DNA of 64,000 nt from contig JALRMH010000013.1 of NCBI GenBank assembly GCA_026119935.1, forward strand, positions 310,001-374,000, given 5' to 3'. The stretch comes from Endothia cerciana. Its lineage: Eukaryota; Ascomycota; Sordariomycetes; Diaporthales; Cryphonectriaceae. A program made the position numbers and the translations under genes. Position 1 is the first letter of the stretch; the number at the start of each line of letters is the position of its first letter. Of the stretch, positions 11,810-22,818 are shown piece by piece. Below the pieces are notes generated by a model that saw nothing but the letters and a program-made list of their open reading frames with translations, was not told the DNA's origin and searched no databases.

Positions 11810-12097
11810 ACGCTTGGGCGAGGGGAGAGATTAGAATGTGACAGCGAAGAAGACCTCTATACCCAGGCCTACTGAGCAGGCGTGTGCGGCTTATACAAAG
11901 GCGACGGCCGTGCCAGATTTCACCCAACCTTTTTGTCGCCTCTGTACAACCCTTTTCTCTTCCATCCTCTTCCGCACAATTCAACACCTCTCTGTCCTGA
12001 AAACATTTCCCCACGGCCAGATGCATGCGCGTCAAGACATCTACTTGACATTTCGTTATTGAACAAACTCTTGACGTCCCACCCTCTGACACCCACA

Positions 12098-13273
12098 ATG
12101 AGCGCTGCCAACATGGCCTCCAAGACACCAAGGCAGGTGGATGAACATGCCGCAACTGCACAAGGCTTGGCAAAGCGTCCGAAGTTCTCAGTGCCGCCGG
12201 CGCCCTCGGGCTCGGAACAGCCCGCCACGGCCGGGGGGTCCCAGGAGGCGGAGCCAGGGCCTTCGCAATGCCTGACGCCACCCCGCGAAGAACCGCAGAG
12301 GATCGAAAGAATCCCGTTCTGCACAACTGCCTGTATCAGCTCGGTCGTCCAGGACACCGCCGCCGACCCGACCTGTCCCAACTGGGCGGTTCATCAGCAG
12401 TGTCGCGACCCTGGCCCTACCTCCAAGTTCGAGCTACTAGCCCGGGTGCGGTTGTCGGTCGACCTTCCAAAGTACTGGCAGTTGTTCTCCAAGCTGGACG
12501 ATTCAGAGGAGGAACCCCCGATCCTGAAACTGCCCACCACCAATGCCGTATACACCACGAACTATGGCTCGGTCTCGGCCATCTTCAAGGTCCGTGCCGA
12601 GCCGGGCGGGTATGTCCTCATCGCCAAAGCTGCCAGGCCCTACGACCCGGGGATGAATATGGACACGGTCCACGCCCTCAAATGTGAGGAGAGCATGTAC
12701 AGGAAAAAGTTGGGCAGCCTGCAGGGAAACGGTGTCCCGGTGTGTGTCGGCTTTGTGGACCTCTCGAAGGAGGTTGCGCGAGATTCGAAGACAGTCCCCT
12801 TCGGGCGCCTCCGGGCATACTTACTACTCAGCTGTGCTGGGGACCCGCTTATGTCGAAACGCAGCATAGATATCAAGAACATGAACGCGGAGCGGCAGTG
12901 GTATGCGCAGCTACGGGCGGCCGCGGTGGCGCAGCTGAAGCACCTCCACAGCGAGGGCATCCTACACAGGGATCCTGAGCCCCGCAACATAGTGCTGATC
13001 AACGCGCGTAGTGCTGGCGGCCCTGCTGTTTCTTTCGTGGACTTCGAAAGGGCTGTCACCAGGGAGCGGTTCTTGCGCTGGCTGTCCGAACACACCGGGT
13101 TAACATTGACGGAGAGAGAGGAAGCCGAACGTTTCCAGGAGGCCTGCCAGCAGGAAATCATGTGGTGCTGTAGGACTTTGGACTTGTGGTGGCTGCCGTT
13201 CCTACACAGGGCGGCTTTGGCAGAGGCACCCCTTCGGACCCTGGGGCCCAGCAAGACATGCTCTGCCCCTTAG
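12098..13273 (+). CDS. Protein-kinase-like protein
   Basis: Single-exon frame of 391 aa from ATG 12098 (context CACAATGAG). The last 200 residues resemble a kinase fold: a lysine in VLIAKAA (177), a glutamate in KCEESMYRK (198), the catalytic-loop-like LHRDPEPRNIVL with His290, Arg291, Asp292 and Asn297, and VSFVDFERA with Asp315 where the DFG aspartate should be. A glycine-rich loop and an APE motif are not evident, and the chain ends about 75 residues after the DFE. This resembles the short kinase-like proteins common in fungal accessory regions rather than a standard Ser/Thr kinase; it could be an atypical or inactive kinase. Residues 1-110 are low-complexity. A triple 21-bp repeat overlaps its stop codon. 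Substrate unknown. Confidence 0.65.
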   Translation: MSAANMASKTPRQVDEHAATAQGLAKRPKFSVPPAPSGSEQPATAGGSQEAEPGPSQCLTPPREEPQRIERIPFCTTACISSVVQDTAADPTCPNWAVHQQCRDPGPTSKFELLARVRLSVDLPKYWQLFSKLDDSEEEPPILKLPTTNAVYTTNYGSVSAIFKVRAEPGGYVLIAKAARPYDPGMNMDTVHALKCEESMYRKKLGSLQGNGVPVCVGFVDLSKEVARDSKTVPFGRLRAYLLLSCAGDPLMSKRSIDIKNMNAERQWYAQLRAAAVAQLKHLHSEGILHRDPEPRNIVLINARSAGGPAVSFVDFERAVTRERFLRWLSEHTGLTLTEREEAERFQEACQQEIMWCCRTLDLWWLPFLHRAALAEAPLRTLGPSKTCSAP

Positions 13274-13334
13274 TAACAGGATGATGTCGCTTAGTACCAG
13301 AATGAGTTCGCTTAGTAACAGAATGATACCGTGC
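13270..13334 (+). repeat. 21-bp tandem repeat, 3 copies, over a stop codon
   Basis: Three units of TTAGTAACAGGATGATGTCGC type start at 13270, 13291 and 13312. The TAG stop of the kinase-like gene lies inside the first unit, so the 3' UTR begins in the repeat. Confidence 0.8.
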
Positions 13335-13340
13335 TTAGAA

Positions 13341-13999
13341 GTTAGAAGCCTCACATATGCATCAGTAGGCTTGACATATCAACAGACGCATTGATTCCTG
13401 TGTTTGAGAGTGTAATACGTATGTTGGTAGTGGGGCCTGAGAGTACCAGACGTTGAGAAAGGGAAGTGATTACATGGAAGCTACTTAGCGCCTGGGCAAA
13501 GAAGCGCCGCGCTTCACTGAAAGCCAGACTTCGGAAGCGCAAAAGAGGGGGGGGGGGGGGTAACCATTTCCAGGAAGGAGAGGTGACAGAGGTGCTGCAT
13601 CTTCACAAGAGCTTCTCGCAGTGCACGCGCGGGCCCTGGACACAACGGCCACTGTACCTACTCCAGCTCGCTAAGCATGTGTGGGTTGTCGTTCAGGCTC
13701 TGGATATGAAAAGCCCTATATCGGAAAAGAATCCGCCAGCAGAAAAACGCAGGGGCTGAGTTAGCATTTCCGGGACGATGGACGTTTTCTAAACCGAGTT
13801 AGATGCAGATCCCTCCTAAACAATTCCATCCCTGATCTACCAAATTTTGTCGTACAACATGTACGTAGATACGGTCGTCACGCGCCCAAGGGGACTGGAA
13901 AAATAGAAAGAGTTGTTCAGATCTGCATAGATATCTCGAACTCTTGGTGAATACGCCACATGTCCTCGAGCAATCCTCACCTGATGTGTATCCCACTAA
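13341..13999. other. Intergenic
   Basis: No gene recognised. Contains a 14-base G tract at 13547-13560. The 3' end is downstream of the carboxylesterase stop and probably holds its terminator region. Confidence 0.4.
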
Positions 14000-15768
14000 C
14001 TAAAACTCGATATTCTGAGAGAAGAATTCCTCGATGACAGCGATCTTGCTGGAATTGTCGGCAATGTACGAGGCACCGAACGAGTCACCTAGCCACATGA
14101 CCTGGGAAACATTTGGACTGCTCGCTGGGAAGCTGGTGAGGCTGCCGCCATTGGGGTTTCCAGTCTTGATGAAGTTGGCCCAGTATTCACCCATGATTGC
14201 CTGAATCTCGTAGTCCTGCTCCGTCCAGGTGTAGTTGTAGTATGTGGGCAGGTTTCCAAAGGTATACCACAGCTCGGATCCGTGGTACGCGCCGGCTGTC
14301 TGGTTCGGAGGCGCGTGAGTCCAGTAGTAGACAAAAACGTCGCTGGTAGCGCCTCCGCTGTACCAGTCTTCAGCCCAACGCCAGGTTGAAACCCGGTTGA
14401 CGTCTCGGCCGAACCCGGCGTTCTGGGCGGTAGCCTCTGTGTCATCTGATGCGGGGTATGCTTCCAGGAAAGTGTCTGTGAGGTTGCCCATTATCTCGGC
14501 GTATCCCTCCTGGTACTCCGCGAGGGTGATGTCGCCATCTTCAGACTCGCCCTCGTTGTCTCCTGTCAGGATGGGCATGTCACCGTGGGCATCCCTGCGG
14601 AGGGTCTCCCCATAGGTGTAGGGCAGAACATAGCCATCGACAACAGGGCGCCAGAGCGGCGGCTCGGAAACAAGGCTAAGCGTGCTGTTCTCGTAGACGG
14701 TGCCGTCCAGTACGGTATCCATAGCGCTGTCATAGTCCAAAAGATCCTCCATCGAGACGTTCCGAAGCTCGGCAATAGTCGTCACGTTCATCTCGGCAAC
14801 AAAGGCAACGCCCTGTTCCTCGGCTGTCGCGAGAAGGCGGTGGCTCGTGGCCAGACCGTAGGTCTCGGGATCGTGGGGGTCGCGCGCGCCACTTTCAGAG
14901 ACACATCCAACCAGCTTATCACTGGACAGCGGGCTGTACATCATGCTGCGGCGCAGTTAGCATTCGGTCCCGTAAGCCGTGAACCAGGGCCGAGCTGGGT
15001 AATCTGTATAGAAACGGGCATCTCGATCCTTGTCCCACAGCACCCCGGATCAAGGTCGGGGTAGCACGACGGGGATACTTACTCCAGAGCACTTGCTGAA
15101 CCAGCTGACTGCCCACCAACGGTGATGTGGTCCGGGTTGCCGCCGAATGCGGCTACCTCATCCTGTAAGAAGGTGATGGCCTGGATCTGGTCAAGCAGCC
15201 CATAGTTTCCGGACGCGTTGTGACCCGACTCGGCACTGAGCTCGGGGTGGGCAAGGAAGCCGAAAGGACCCATGCGGTAGTTGAATGTGACAACGACGAG
15301 GTCCTTTGCGGCAAGGTGAGACCCGTCGTAGGTTGGCACGCTGCCGGCACCGCCCTCGAAACGTCCTCCGTAGATCCAGATGAAAACCGGAAGGTTTGAA
15401 GCAGATGTGGCGTTTGACGGCGCCCAGACGTTCATGTAAAGACAGTCTTCGGAGATGTCGTAGCTACCAGAAGAGAAGATGCCCAGGGACGAATAAGACT
15501 GGGCGCAGTCGGCCCCAAAGGACGTGGCGTTGAGAACGCCAGTCCAGTTAGCTGGCGGGGTCGGCGCAGTCCATCTCAGGTCACCAACCGGCGGGGTAGC
15601 GAAGGGAATCCCCTTATACACGGTGACACCGCTTTCGAGGTCGGAAGTAGCACCCTCTATCGTGCCGTAGGAGGTAGTGACTTGCTGAGAGGCCCGAGGC
15701 CGCAGTGCTGAGCTCAGAGCGAGCGGTATGGTAGCGAGGCCTGCAAGGAGGCCGGGAACGCGAACCAT
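14000..15768 (-). CDS. Secreted type-B carboxylesterase/lipase
   Basis: An alpha/beta-hydrolase that hydrolyses carboxylic esters, probably outside the cell. The model joins 15768-15083 and 14945-14000 (complement): a 137-base intron with GTAAGT donor, GCTAAC branch and CAG acceptor, giving 543 aa, the normal family length. The start is the ATG at 15768; its first ~20 residues (VPGLLAGLATIPLAL) form a signal peptide. The nucleophile is Ser221 in GGQSAGS (the family consensus is GESAGG, so Gln replaces the usual Glu), the acid is probably Glu360 in TGDNEGES, and the base is His450 in AYHGSELWYTFG. EDCLYMNVW at ~107-115 is the type-B signature region, and several N-X-S/T sites are present. No stop or frameshift: one of the few intact genes here. 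Substrate cannot be told from sequence. Confidence 0.93.
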
Positions 15769-16899
15769 TGTAAGAGCTAGGAGGGAAACGAAGAAAGGCG
15801 ATCCAGACGGGTAAGGCAAGGTCGAGGACCTATAAAATAAAAAGGATAGGTAAAAAAGGATCGTCTATAGTAGGAGGAACCGGGAGTCAATATATATAAA
15901 ATCTACCGACGGCCTCAAGCCCTTGCCAATCCCCTGTCTTGGCAAGTGGCGGTTTTACATGACAAAACCAACCGGGATAGACTTCGATGGGAACGTAACG
16001 GGATTGGCCATGAGATTATTGTGGGAGTACAATCTTCGAAGTAAGGATGTCCGAATATCCGACCTCGTGGATTACACAAGGATCCGGTGTGCACCATTGC
16101 GCGGCTGTCACCATATGCACAAGTACTGGGTAGTAGTAGACGTAATATTTTCCCCCTGAAATTCTAAAGATATTCATAGGACGGGTATATCCAGTAAACC
16201 GGCCCCTTTCTTCGAATGAAGATTGCGGTGACATTGCTGGTGGGCCCTTGTGCACCGCCGTAGACCCTCCTCCTATCTCCGAGCGGCCGGCGAGACGAGA
16301 GGGCAAAGCCACATACCCTAGTTGAAGCTCATCAGAAATAAGGCACTCCTGGTGGTTCGCCCGGTGCCACGTCGAAGACCCGAAGGCAATCAAGGTTTTA
16401 CATGTCCAAGTCGTAGCGGTGGGCAGTGTGTAGATATTAATTACTGCTCACCTTGCTTCTTTTGTATGTCTCTCTGAGCACAACTACCTCAGTCATATTG
16501 TGCTATATTTATCATGATATAATTTCCATTGCCCCCCCCCCCCCCTAATCCTGGACCCTGTTGCTGATTCAACTATAGAGTATGGGGGGGGGGAAGGCAT
16601 ACCAGGACCAACAAGAGGCATGAGGCACTGCCGACGCAGGCGACCACTTGCGAATTACGCCTTGCCATGCTAGGCCGGGCTTACGCGTCCATTCTATGTG
16701 GGCTCACCGTAGAACCCGGCCGACCTTTCCGGTACCCCAAAGAAAAGGAACCGAAACCGCAGGGACCACTCCGTTCTTCACCAGTTGGCTCTTTTAAACC
16801 CACCTAGATTGCTAAGGCTCATAGCGAAAGATGTGATGCCTTTGGTGGTCCTTTCCAAAGCAATGTTACTGACTTCTCCGATGGGGTTTTAGCTCATTG
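15769..16899. other. Intergenic upstream of the carboxylesterase
   Basis: Probably contains the esterase promoter near its left edge. No further gene recognised. A 14-base C tract lies at 16532-16545. Confidence 0.35.
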
Positions 16900-16983
16900 T
16901 TCATAGCTAAAGATTCATCGTTCAAAGAAAAGAAGGTTTTCCGTGCCCACTTTTCCTATGAACGATGGACCTTTAGCTATGAA
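16900..16983. repeat. Hairpin-forming inverted repeat, MITE-like
   Basis: The 25-base arm at 16900-16924 (TTCATAGCTAAAGATTCATC...) is repeated in inverted orientation at 16959-16983 with three mismatches, around a 34-base spacer. Weaker complementarity extends outward to about 16876 and 17008. This suggests a miniature inverted-repeat element or a palindromic satellite; no target duplication was found. Confidence 0.7.
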
Positions 16984-18236
16984 AGATGAGCACTATGCCC
17001 ACTCCGTACTGACGTTGTCTTGGAACTGCGATCAATTTCAACGAGCGTGTTGGGGGCTCTGCATCCAAATGTAGACGCGGCACCCCAGCCAATCAAGACC
17101 TGCTCTCGGACCCGATCAACCGCGACGCACATGCACACTTCCTCATCTCAACCAGACCGCCGACCTAGCCGTAAAGAAAAGCCCGATTGCTGTGGCCATT
17201 GAGACAAGAACGGAGACTGCGGGCGACGTCTCTCTAGTCCAATCAGGGATCTGGACCGTTGCTTGGTATCTCAGCGCATACGATCTTCGTAAATCTTATC
17301 TCAGGGCAGGCCCCCAAACTACGACTGGTCAGCATAGCATTACCCTTCGCAATGCCTGCGGTCACTGCGTAAGACAAGTAAATGAACAAAGTCTCGGGTT
17401 TCAGTGCCGATTATCCAGGGCTACAAGAGCTCGGGCGCATGTATGGGCCAATTGTGAAAAGTGGGTTAATTTGACCCTAACCTTCACATCTGAGGGCCAT
17501 ATAAATTTACTCACTGAGCCTGATATGGCCACATCGAAGATCTTCCCTTTGTTTAGATAGATTCAATCTCATCACTGTTTTGCCACCTCTGCGCTCCTCA
17601 GCCTGCGCCTCGTCTTACCAATACCTTGTGTGGCCCCAGGCGCTCTTGGCGGACAACCATTGCCGAGGACAAACTCAGCATCCAGAACCGTCTGCGCCAA
17701 GGTCCCCTTCTTTCCTCGGTGGGAGTGGGGGAGTCTATTCTGAAGCTCCCGGCAGCGCGGCTAGCGACGAACCGTCGCCGTCTGGATGTGCAGGCGTCAT
17801 TGTTGAAGGATGATATGATAATATCGGACTGTTCAGGGCGAGCAGACCTTTGTGGGGCAGTCAATGGCCGCTGGCTATATCATCCTGTTCTTGTTGGGAA
17901 AATCCACATAGCGATTGTTTACAAAGCCAGTTCGTTCTCTCAGAAAGAAAGTCTTTGCTTTACTTTATCGTCTCAATCTCGTACAGTTAATACTATCAGA
18001 TCCCATAGCCAGACAGCCTATCATCTTATTACGCTTGTAGTGACCAGGTACTCAGGGAGCAGTCGCTAACAGGGCCAGAAACAACAGCCAGAATTGAATG
18101 CAGAATTGAATACAGCCAGGACTGGCTTACTGGTAAGCTGCCGGGGACCCGTCTTTGCTCGCCTGGCCTTTGTCCCGTCGTTCTCCCTTCTTACTTCTCC
18201 TTAGTCGGAGACGACGGTTGAGCGTCAGCTGTCATC
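16984..18236. other. No recognised gene
   Basis: Open frames at 17192-17560 and 17626-18069 (+) lack recognisable domains. The last 170 bases precede the Tc1 transposase start and might hold the element's 5' end, but a terminal inverted repeat could not be identified. Confidence 0.35.
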
Positions 18237-18960
18237 ATGGCGCCGCAGCTGGATGCCGCACAGCGTTCCCTGGTCAAAACTCTACCAACGCAAGGATTCG
18301 AGAACCAGCTCATTGCCCCCAAAGCCTCATGCTCTACACGCACCGTTCAGAAGATGCGGCTCGAGAGACCAGATTCTGAGATGGCTACCCGAAGACCAGC
18401 CCTTGTCGGCCGTCGCAGCCGCATGACAACACGCATGCAGAAGGCCCTCTGTGATAGACTGATCAAATAGCTATACATATATCGATGCGAGATGGCAGAC
18501 TTTCTCTATTATAACTTCGGGACAAGAATATCAGAGCGATCCATCAGCCGTAGCTTGCGATCAATCGGTTGGACGAGAAAGACAATCCGTCGTATCGCAC
18601 AACAACAAGGATGACAATCTTCGAGATCACTATCTGCGTCGCATTGCGCAGTGCCAGTCATATCAGCTCGTCTTTGTCGATGAGTCTGGCTATGATAGAA
18701 GAGCGGGATATCGGCGTTGGGGCTGGTCGCCGAAGGGTTCCTCTCTGGTAGAGACCACGAAGTTCGGTCGTGGGAAAAGATGGCACATCCCTTCCAGTAT
18801 ACGCACAAGATGGCATCGTTTTAAGGCGAATATACCAAGGTTTAACAGACAGTGACTTGTTTGAGGACTTCATAGCCCAGTTGCTGCATCATTGTGGCAG
18901 ATATCCAGAGCCGAAATCCGTCCTCGTCATGGGCAATGCCTCATAGCATCATTCGGAGAC
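18237..18960 (+). pseudogene. Tc1/mariner-type transposase, decayed
   Basis: ATG 18237 starts an N-terminal helix-turn-helix (AAQRSLVKTLPTQGF, then STRTVQKMRLERP) followed by RMQKALCDRLI, typical of fungal Tc1-like transposases. An in-frame TAG at 18468 ends the frame. The downstream text, in changing frames, still shows ISERSISRSLRSIGWTRK, LVFVDESGYDRRAGYRRW (first catalytic Asp of the DDE triad), HCGRYPEPKSVLVMGNAS (the second Asp reads as Gly) and HHSETIVQMC. The block after the HTH reads IK*LYIYRCEM where relatives have IEQPYMYRCEM; each change is a C-to-T or G-to-A transition, as RIP makes. The element lacks its 3' third, where it abuts an oppositely oriented gene remnant. Confidence 0.8.
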
Positions 18961-19686
18961 GATCGTGCAGATGTGCCGGATTCACGCCGCCTTCCACCAT
19001 CAAATCAGCGGCCATCTTTGGGTGCTTCAGAATAGAATTTAGCTCGAGAAACTGGTCCATCGCAAACTGATTCGCAGTCTGCAGAGCCTCTCTCCACTTG
19101 CCACTCTTGACTTGTTGCAGACTCCACTTGCAGTACTCCTCGAGCCTATCCACCCGGTCACCCTCAACCTCCCTAGGATCTCCACCAACACTCGTCTCGC
19201 CCGTATCCCGAAGCCTACCAATGCGATGAGGCATGGTCTTTACACCCACGACAGTCTACAGTGTCCTCTTCCTTTCGCTTCCGGCCGTCATTTAAGATGT
19301 CTCCTAATTTTTTTGGACGGGATCTCGATGTTCACATCAGCGTCCTCTTCTTTCTCTCCTTCCTTCATGTTTCCTTTGATATGATTGAAGATCTCTTCCA
19401 AGTGCCTTGGCAGTAATCGGTGATGATTACCTCGTTCGTCCAGCCAGCAATGGGGTCCTTGTTTGGAGTATTTGCCCCTGCAGCGGTGATATCTGTATAC
19501 TCGGGTCAAAAGACCGGCATCGGCAGCTCTCTGAAGCTTTTGAGCCTCAGTGGCACTTTGCCACTTTTTCCTGCTCTTAGCCGCCGCGGGATCGCCAGTG
19601 GCTTCCTTAGAGATCAACTCGACACCAAATGTTATCTTCCTGCCCTTGCCGAACAGGTCACCGAGGCCTTCTATGTGGCTGTTCAA
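18961..19686 (-). pseudogene. Conserved fungal hypothetical protein, frameshifted
   Basis: Reading on the minus strand from ATG 19686: QSATEAQKLQRAADAGLLTR, VYRYHRC, HCWLDERGNHHRLLPRHLEE, a highly acidic EEDADVNIEI block, then (other frames) ILNDGRKRKEED, CRGCKDH and finally LEEYCKWSLQQVKSGKWREA and FAMDQFLELNSILKHPKMAA. I recognise the pattern of an abundant fungal family of unknown function often seen near transposons, but know no role for it; the Cys/His residues in the first block could bind metal. Frame changes lie near a seven-A run at about 19308 and again near 19250, so this copy is broken. Its 3' end overlaps the Tc1 remnant. Confidence 0.6.
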
Positions 19687-20493
19687 GATGTCCCAATCGA
19701 TTTCTAGGCTCTGGAATTGCTTCTTCAGACCACGCTGATGACTTCGCTCGATAGATATATCAACAATCGTTTCTTCGCATGTATACTTGTCTCCTGAGAA
19801 CTTATCCCCATCCTCTTATAGGGTTGCAAGTCGTGGCTTAAAGTTGGTCTTCTAAAAATCGCTCGGGGAGAGAACTGGATCTAGGTATGTGTCTGAACAA
19901 ACTTGCCTCGCTCGGATCTTCTCCCGCTGGCAGACCTTCCATCGAAAGTCGTAATGGACGCATTCGGGATGGTTTTTGTCAGACTGCTTGTTGCTTTCCC
20001 TATCACTCAGTCGTAGCAGAGGTAATGCGTGTCTATCACGTGGCTGATCAGCTCGCTCAACTAAGCTAGATCGGTCGGCGATTGGACTGGTTGATTGAGC
20101 GGCTCGTTCGTCTCTAGGACTATCGAACGTCAGAAATTCAGGCGTTTCATAACTGATAGCAGACCCGGCATCTGGCTAGTCAAAATCGAGAAATTCCATG
20201 ATAGCGATCGTTTTGGTGACGAGGAATTCGGACAGCATGTTACCACCACAATGCCACCTATGGTTCACTAATAAGGGTGGCCACGTGGCCTCCTTCTAAA
20301 GGACCACCAAAAGGGTTTCCACAAGGTTCTACAGTGTTCTGTTCTGCAGGTCTGTTCGTTTAGCTATTGAAGCTCGGCAGCCAACACTATCGCGCGGTCA
20401 TACCTGTCATACTCAGCTTCGCATCCTTGTGCCCTGAACACTACGTTGAAATAAGCTTAAACGCTTCTGCCCATGTCTCATTTGTGTGTGGCA

Positions 20494-20990
20494 TTATTTA
20501 TAGGGCAGCCAAGGGCGGGTGAAAGGTCTGGGCATCACTTTCTGACTACCAAGATCGCCTAATGCGCCAATCCTGAACGTCCCATGCCCTGCAGCTGACA
20601 TGCTGTCCCTGCGCCACCTTACGTACATAGTACACACCCAAGGCACGCCGCCCATTGGTTCTCGCAATTCATTCCGGAGGCAGTGTCTGCATGCTCTTTT
20701 CCAATCTATTTTGATCGCCCTAACCGCTTTTCCTATTGTGAGGCAAACACGGCCCCGGAATAGATGAAATGCATCTTTCCATCTTTCGTAGTCTTTCCAA
20801 GTAATAGCAATATTATTCATACTCGTCAGTGCGGAGAGATGCTCCTCTCCAAGTACCTTCTTTGTCGTATCCACCACCCGCACCTCCAGCCTCTCGGCCG
20901 TCCCTCTATCGCCCTTTGTTCCTAAACATCGATACCAGGTTGGCTATGCTCGTCAGTGTGGAGGGATGCTCCTTTAGCCTGAGTGTGGAT
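20494..20990 (-). pseudogene. TPR (kinesin-light-chain-like) remnant
   Basis: On the minus strand, about 20975-20910 reads KEHPSTLTSIANLVSMFRNK and, after a frame change, 20890-20765 reads VVDTTKKVLGEEHLSALTSM then NNIAITWKDYERWKDA. These are two consecutive 42-residue TPR_10/12 repeats with the GEEHP..TLTSM..LA consensus, the kind found at the C-terminus of fungal NLR (NB-ARC/NACHT) proteins. The frame then runs on without family resemblance. No nucleotide-binding domain is nearby; this is an isolated fragment. Confidence 0.65.
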
Positions 20991-21305
20991 ATATAGCTGA
21001 GATGACATTTCAGAATAATACGCTAGTCTATACTGACTTTCCCGAAATAGAGCTGTATATTATCTAACCCAGATAGTAGTATGTAACTGAGTCAGTCTTG
21101 CGGCGCAGCATTATTCATACCCCGCCTTGAGCCTCTGGGGAGATCGTGCTTCTACACCCTATATTCGCAGTCTAGAGCATAACCAGCTGATAAACGTCCT
21201 TCATCACAGAGAAGATGATGTCAGTATAATCGCGGTGAAGCAAACTTCTCTGACTAAAGAGCCTTCAGATACTGACAACGCGCCGAGTTTCTCTGAAGTC
21301 TGACA

Positions 21306-21947
21306 ATGCGGCTGTTACGATACGACGACGCTAGCAGCTACAGCCTCACCCTGGACCTTGCCGCCGACGATGTCCCTCCTTACGCGATCCTATCTTATAC
21401 GTGGGGACTAGACGAGGTGGTCTTCGCAGACCTAGCATATCTAAAAGATGATTAGAAGCGCAAGACAGGCTTTGACAGGATCAGGTTCTATGCCGAGCAA
21501 GCGAAACAACATAGGCTACAGTATTTCTAGGTGGATACTTGCTGCATTAACAACAGGTCTGATGCTATCGAGCTCTAAACTGTAATAAACAGCAAGTTCC
21601 GGTGGTATTGCGATGCGAAAAGATACTTTGTCTACTTGACAGACGTCTCTACTCCTACAGCGCCGGGCGAGCAGCCTGCCGTGCTTTAGGAGAGGGCCTT
21701 CCGGAAGAGCAGATGGTTCACTTGTAGCTGGACACTCTAAGAGCTCATCGCTCCGGCAACAGTGGAGTTCTACTCTAGGGAAGGGCTGTTCCTAGGTGAC
21801 AAGCAGTCTTTAGAGCCTCAAATATGCGATGTTACAGGCATCCCTGCAAGTGCTCTCTGCGGCACGCCTTTATCTAATTTCCCTAATATAGAATAGGAGA
21901 GATGGATTCGGAATCGTCAGACGAAATACGAGGAGGATCTAGTGTAA
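21306..21947 (+). pseudogene. HET-domain gene fragment with RIP-type stops
   Basis: From ATG 21306 one frame reads MRLLRYDD, YAILSYTWG, the GFDRIRFYAEQAKQH block, then VDTCCIN, INSKFRWYCDAKRYFVYLTD, and later ELIAPATVEFYSREG and WIRNRQTKYEEDLV. This is the N-terminal ~214 residues of an NLR-linked HET protein of the HET-E/HNWD kind. The frame contains no indel but has six stop codons, at positions where relatives have Trp (TGG to TAG: after KDD, in F*VDTCC, in VL*ERAF) or Gln (CAA/CAG to TAA/TAG: in IEL*TV, WTL*EL, NIE*ER). Transitions only, in one intact frame, are what repeat-induced point mutation leaves. A GTAAGC donor-like site lies at the end (21944), after which homology stops. Confidence 0.85.
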
Positions 21948-22049
21948 GCCAAAAGGCAGGGTTGTTAGCCACCCTGGCCAGCCACCCTTATTTTTTCAAC
22001 CACCCATTTTTACTGCACTGTTTCTCGTTTAATTCTCATCCGAATAACT

Positions 22050-22677
22050 TCATTTTTTCAGATTATCTTTATTATTAACAGCGGCGGCCGAGATGAACCG
22101 GAGGGCCGGAGAGAGGAGCTTAAGCTCCTCGGGTGGTAGGCTCTCGGCAGCGGCGGCCTCGGCCGCCAGCTGTACCTTGATAGCACCCTGCCCGGCGTTG
22201 AGCAGCAGCACATCGTCGGAGGCAGGATCATAATACACCTCACAGGAGATCGGTCCGGAGGTAACGGAGCATTTGATCTCAAGAGGACCCTGGACAGCCG
22301 CAAGCAGTCTGACACGGGCGTGCTGCCCAAGGATCCTCTGCCGTGTGATGGCGCTCAGCTCAGTATCGATGGGTTCCGACGCGGAGTCGCAAAGCGTGAG
22401 CTGGCTGTTATCCTGCCCTGACTGCTTAAGGAGGACTCTGACACGGTCGAGGGGCCCTGTATATGACTGGTCGATAGGAAGGGCCTGAGCTAGTTCTCCC
22501 ACACGCCACAGGTGGGATCGCTGTGCTTCCAGATATGGGGTCTAGCTGGCCGACTTTGTTTGCCCGCTGCATAACAGCAGCCTCAGGGTCTGAGGCCTCA
22601 GACCCCTCAGACCCTGATGCCCCAGGCAGTTGAAAGGAGACATGTTTGGTAGATAGCTTCTCGCCGCTTTGAGCCAT
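22050..22677 (-). pseudogene. N-terminal part of a kinase-type accessory gene
   Basis: ATG 22677 opens a short first exon (MAQSGEKLSTKHVSFQLPG...). A probable intron ends at TAG near 22546, after which the frame reads LEAQRSHLWRVGELAQAL, a DRVRVLLKQSG block, VYYDPASDDVLLLN and ELKLLSPALRFIS, and stops at 22050. The CEVYYDPASDDVLLLN region resembles the DDILLYNEATSTLSL segment preceding the catalytic domain of the intact kinase at 44659-46062. No kinase catalytic motifs follow; the sequence runs into the HET remnant. The ATG lies only 141 bases from the divergent ATG of gene X-A, implying a shared promoter. The kinase assignment is tentative. Confidence 0.45.
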
Positions 22678-22818
22678 AGTCAAGGTTGATATGGAAGGAC
22701 TAAGACAAGTAGGTAAACCCGAGAGCCTGAAACATGACTGATCAGGGCCGGTCTGATCGGCTCCACCGACTTGGACCTTAGACCCCCCAAACAATCTTTT
22801 GCCTTGGAGCAAACCAGA

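Noticed and set aside
16700..20340. Shared TTTGGTGGTCC string near 16840 and (inverted) 20305
   Set aside because: Only about 11-15 bases; not enough to call a repeat family.
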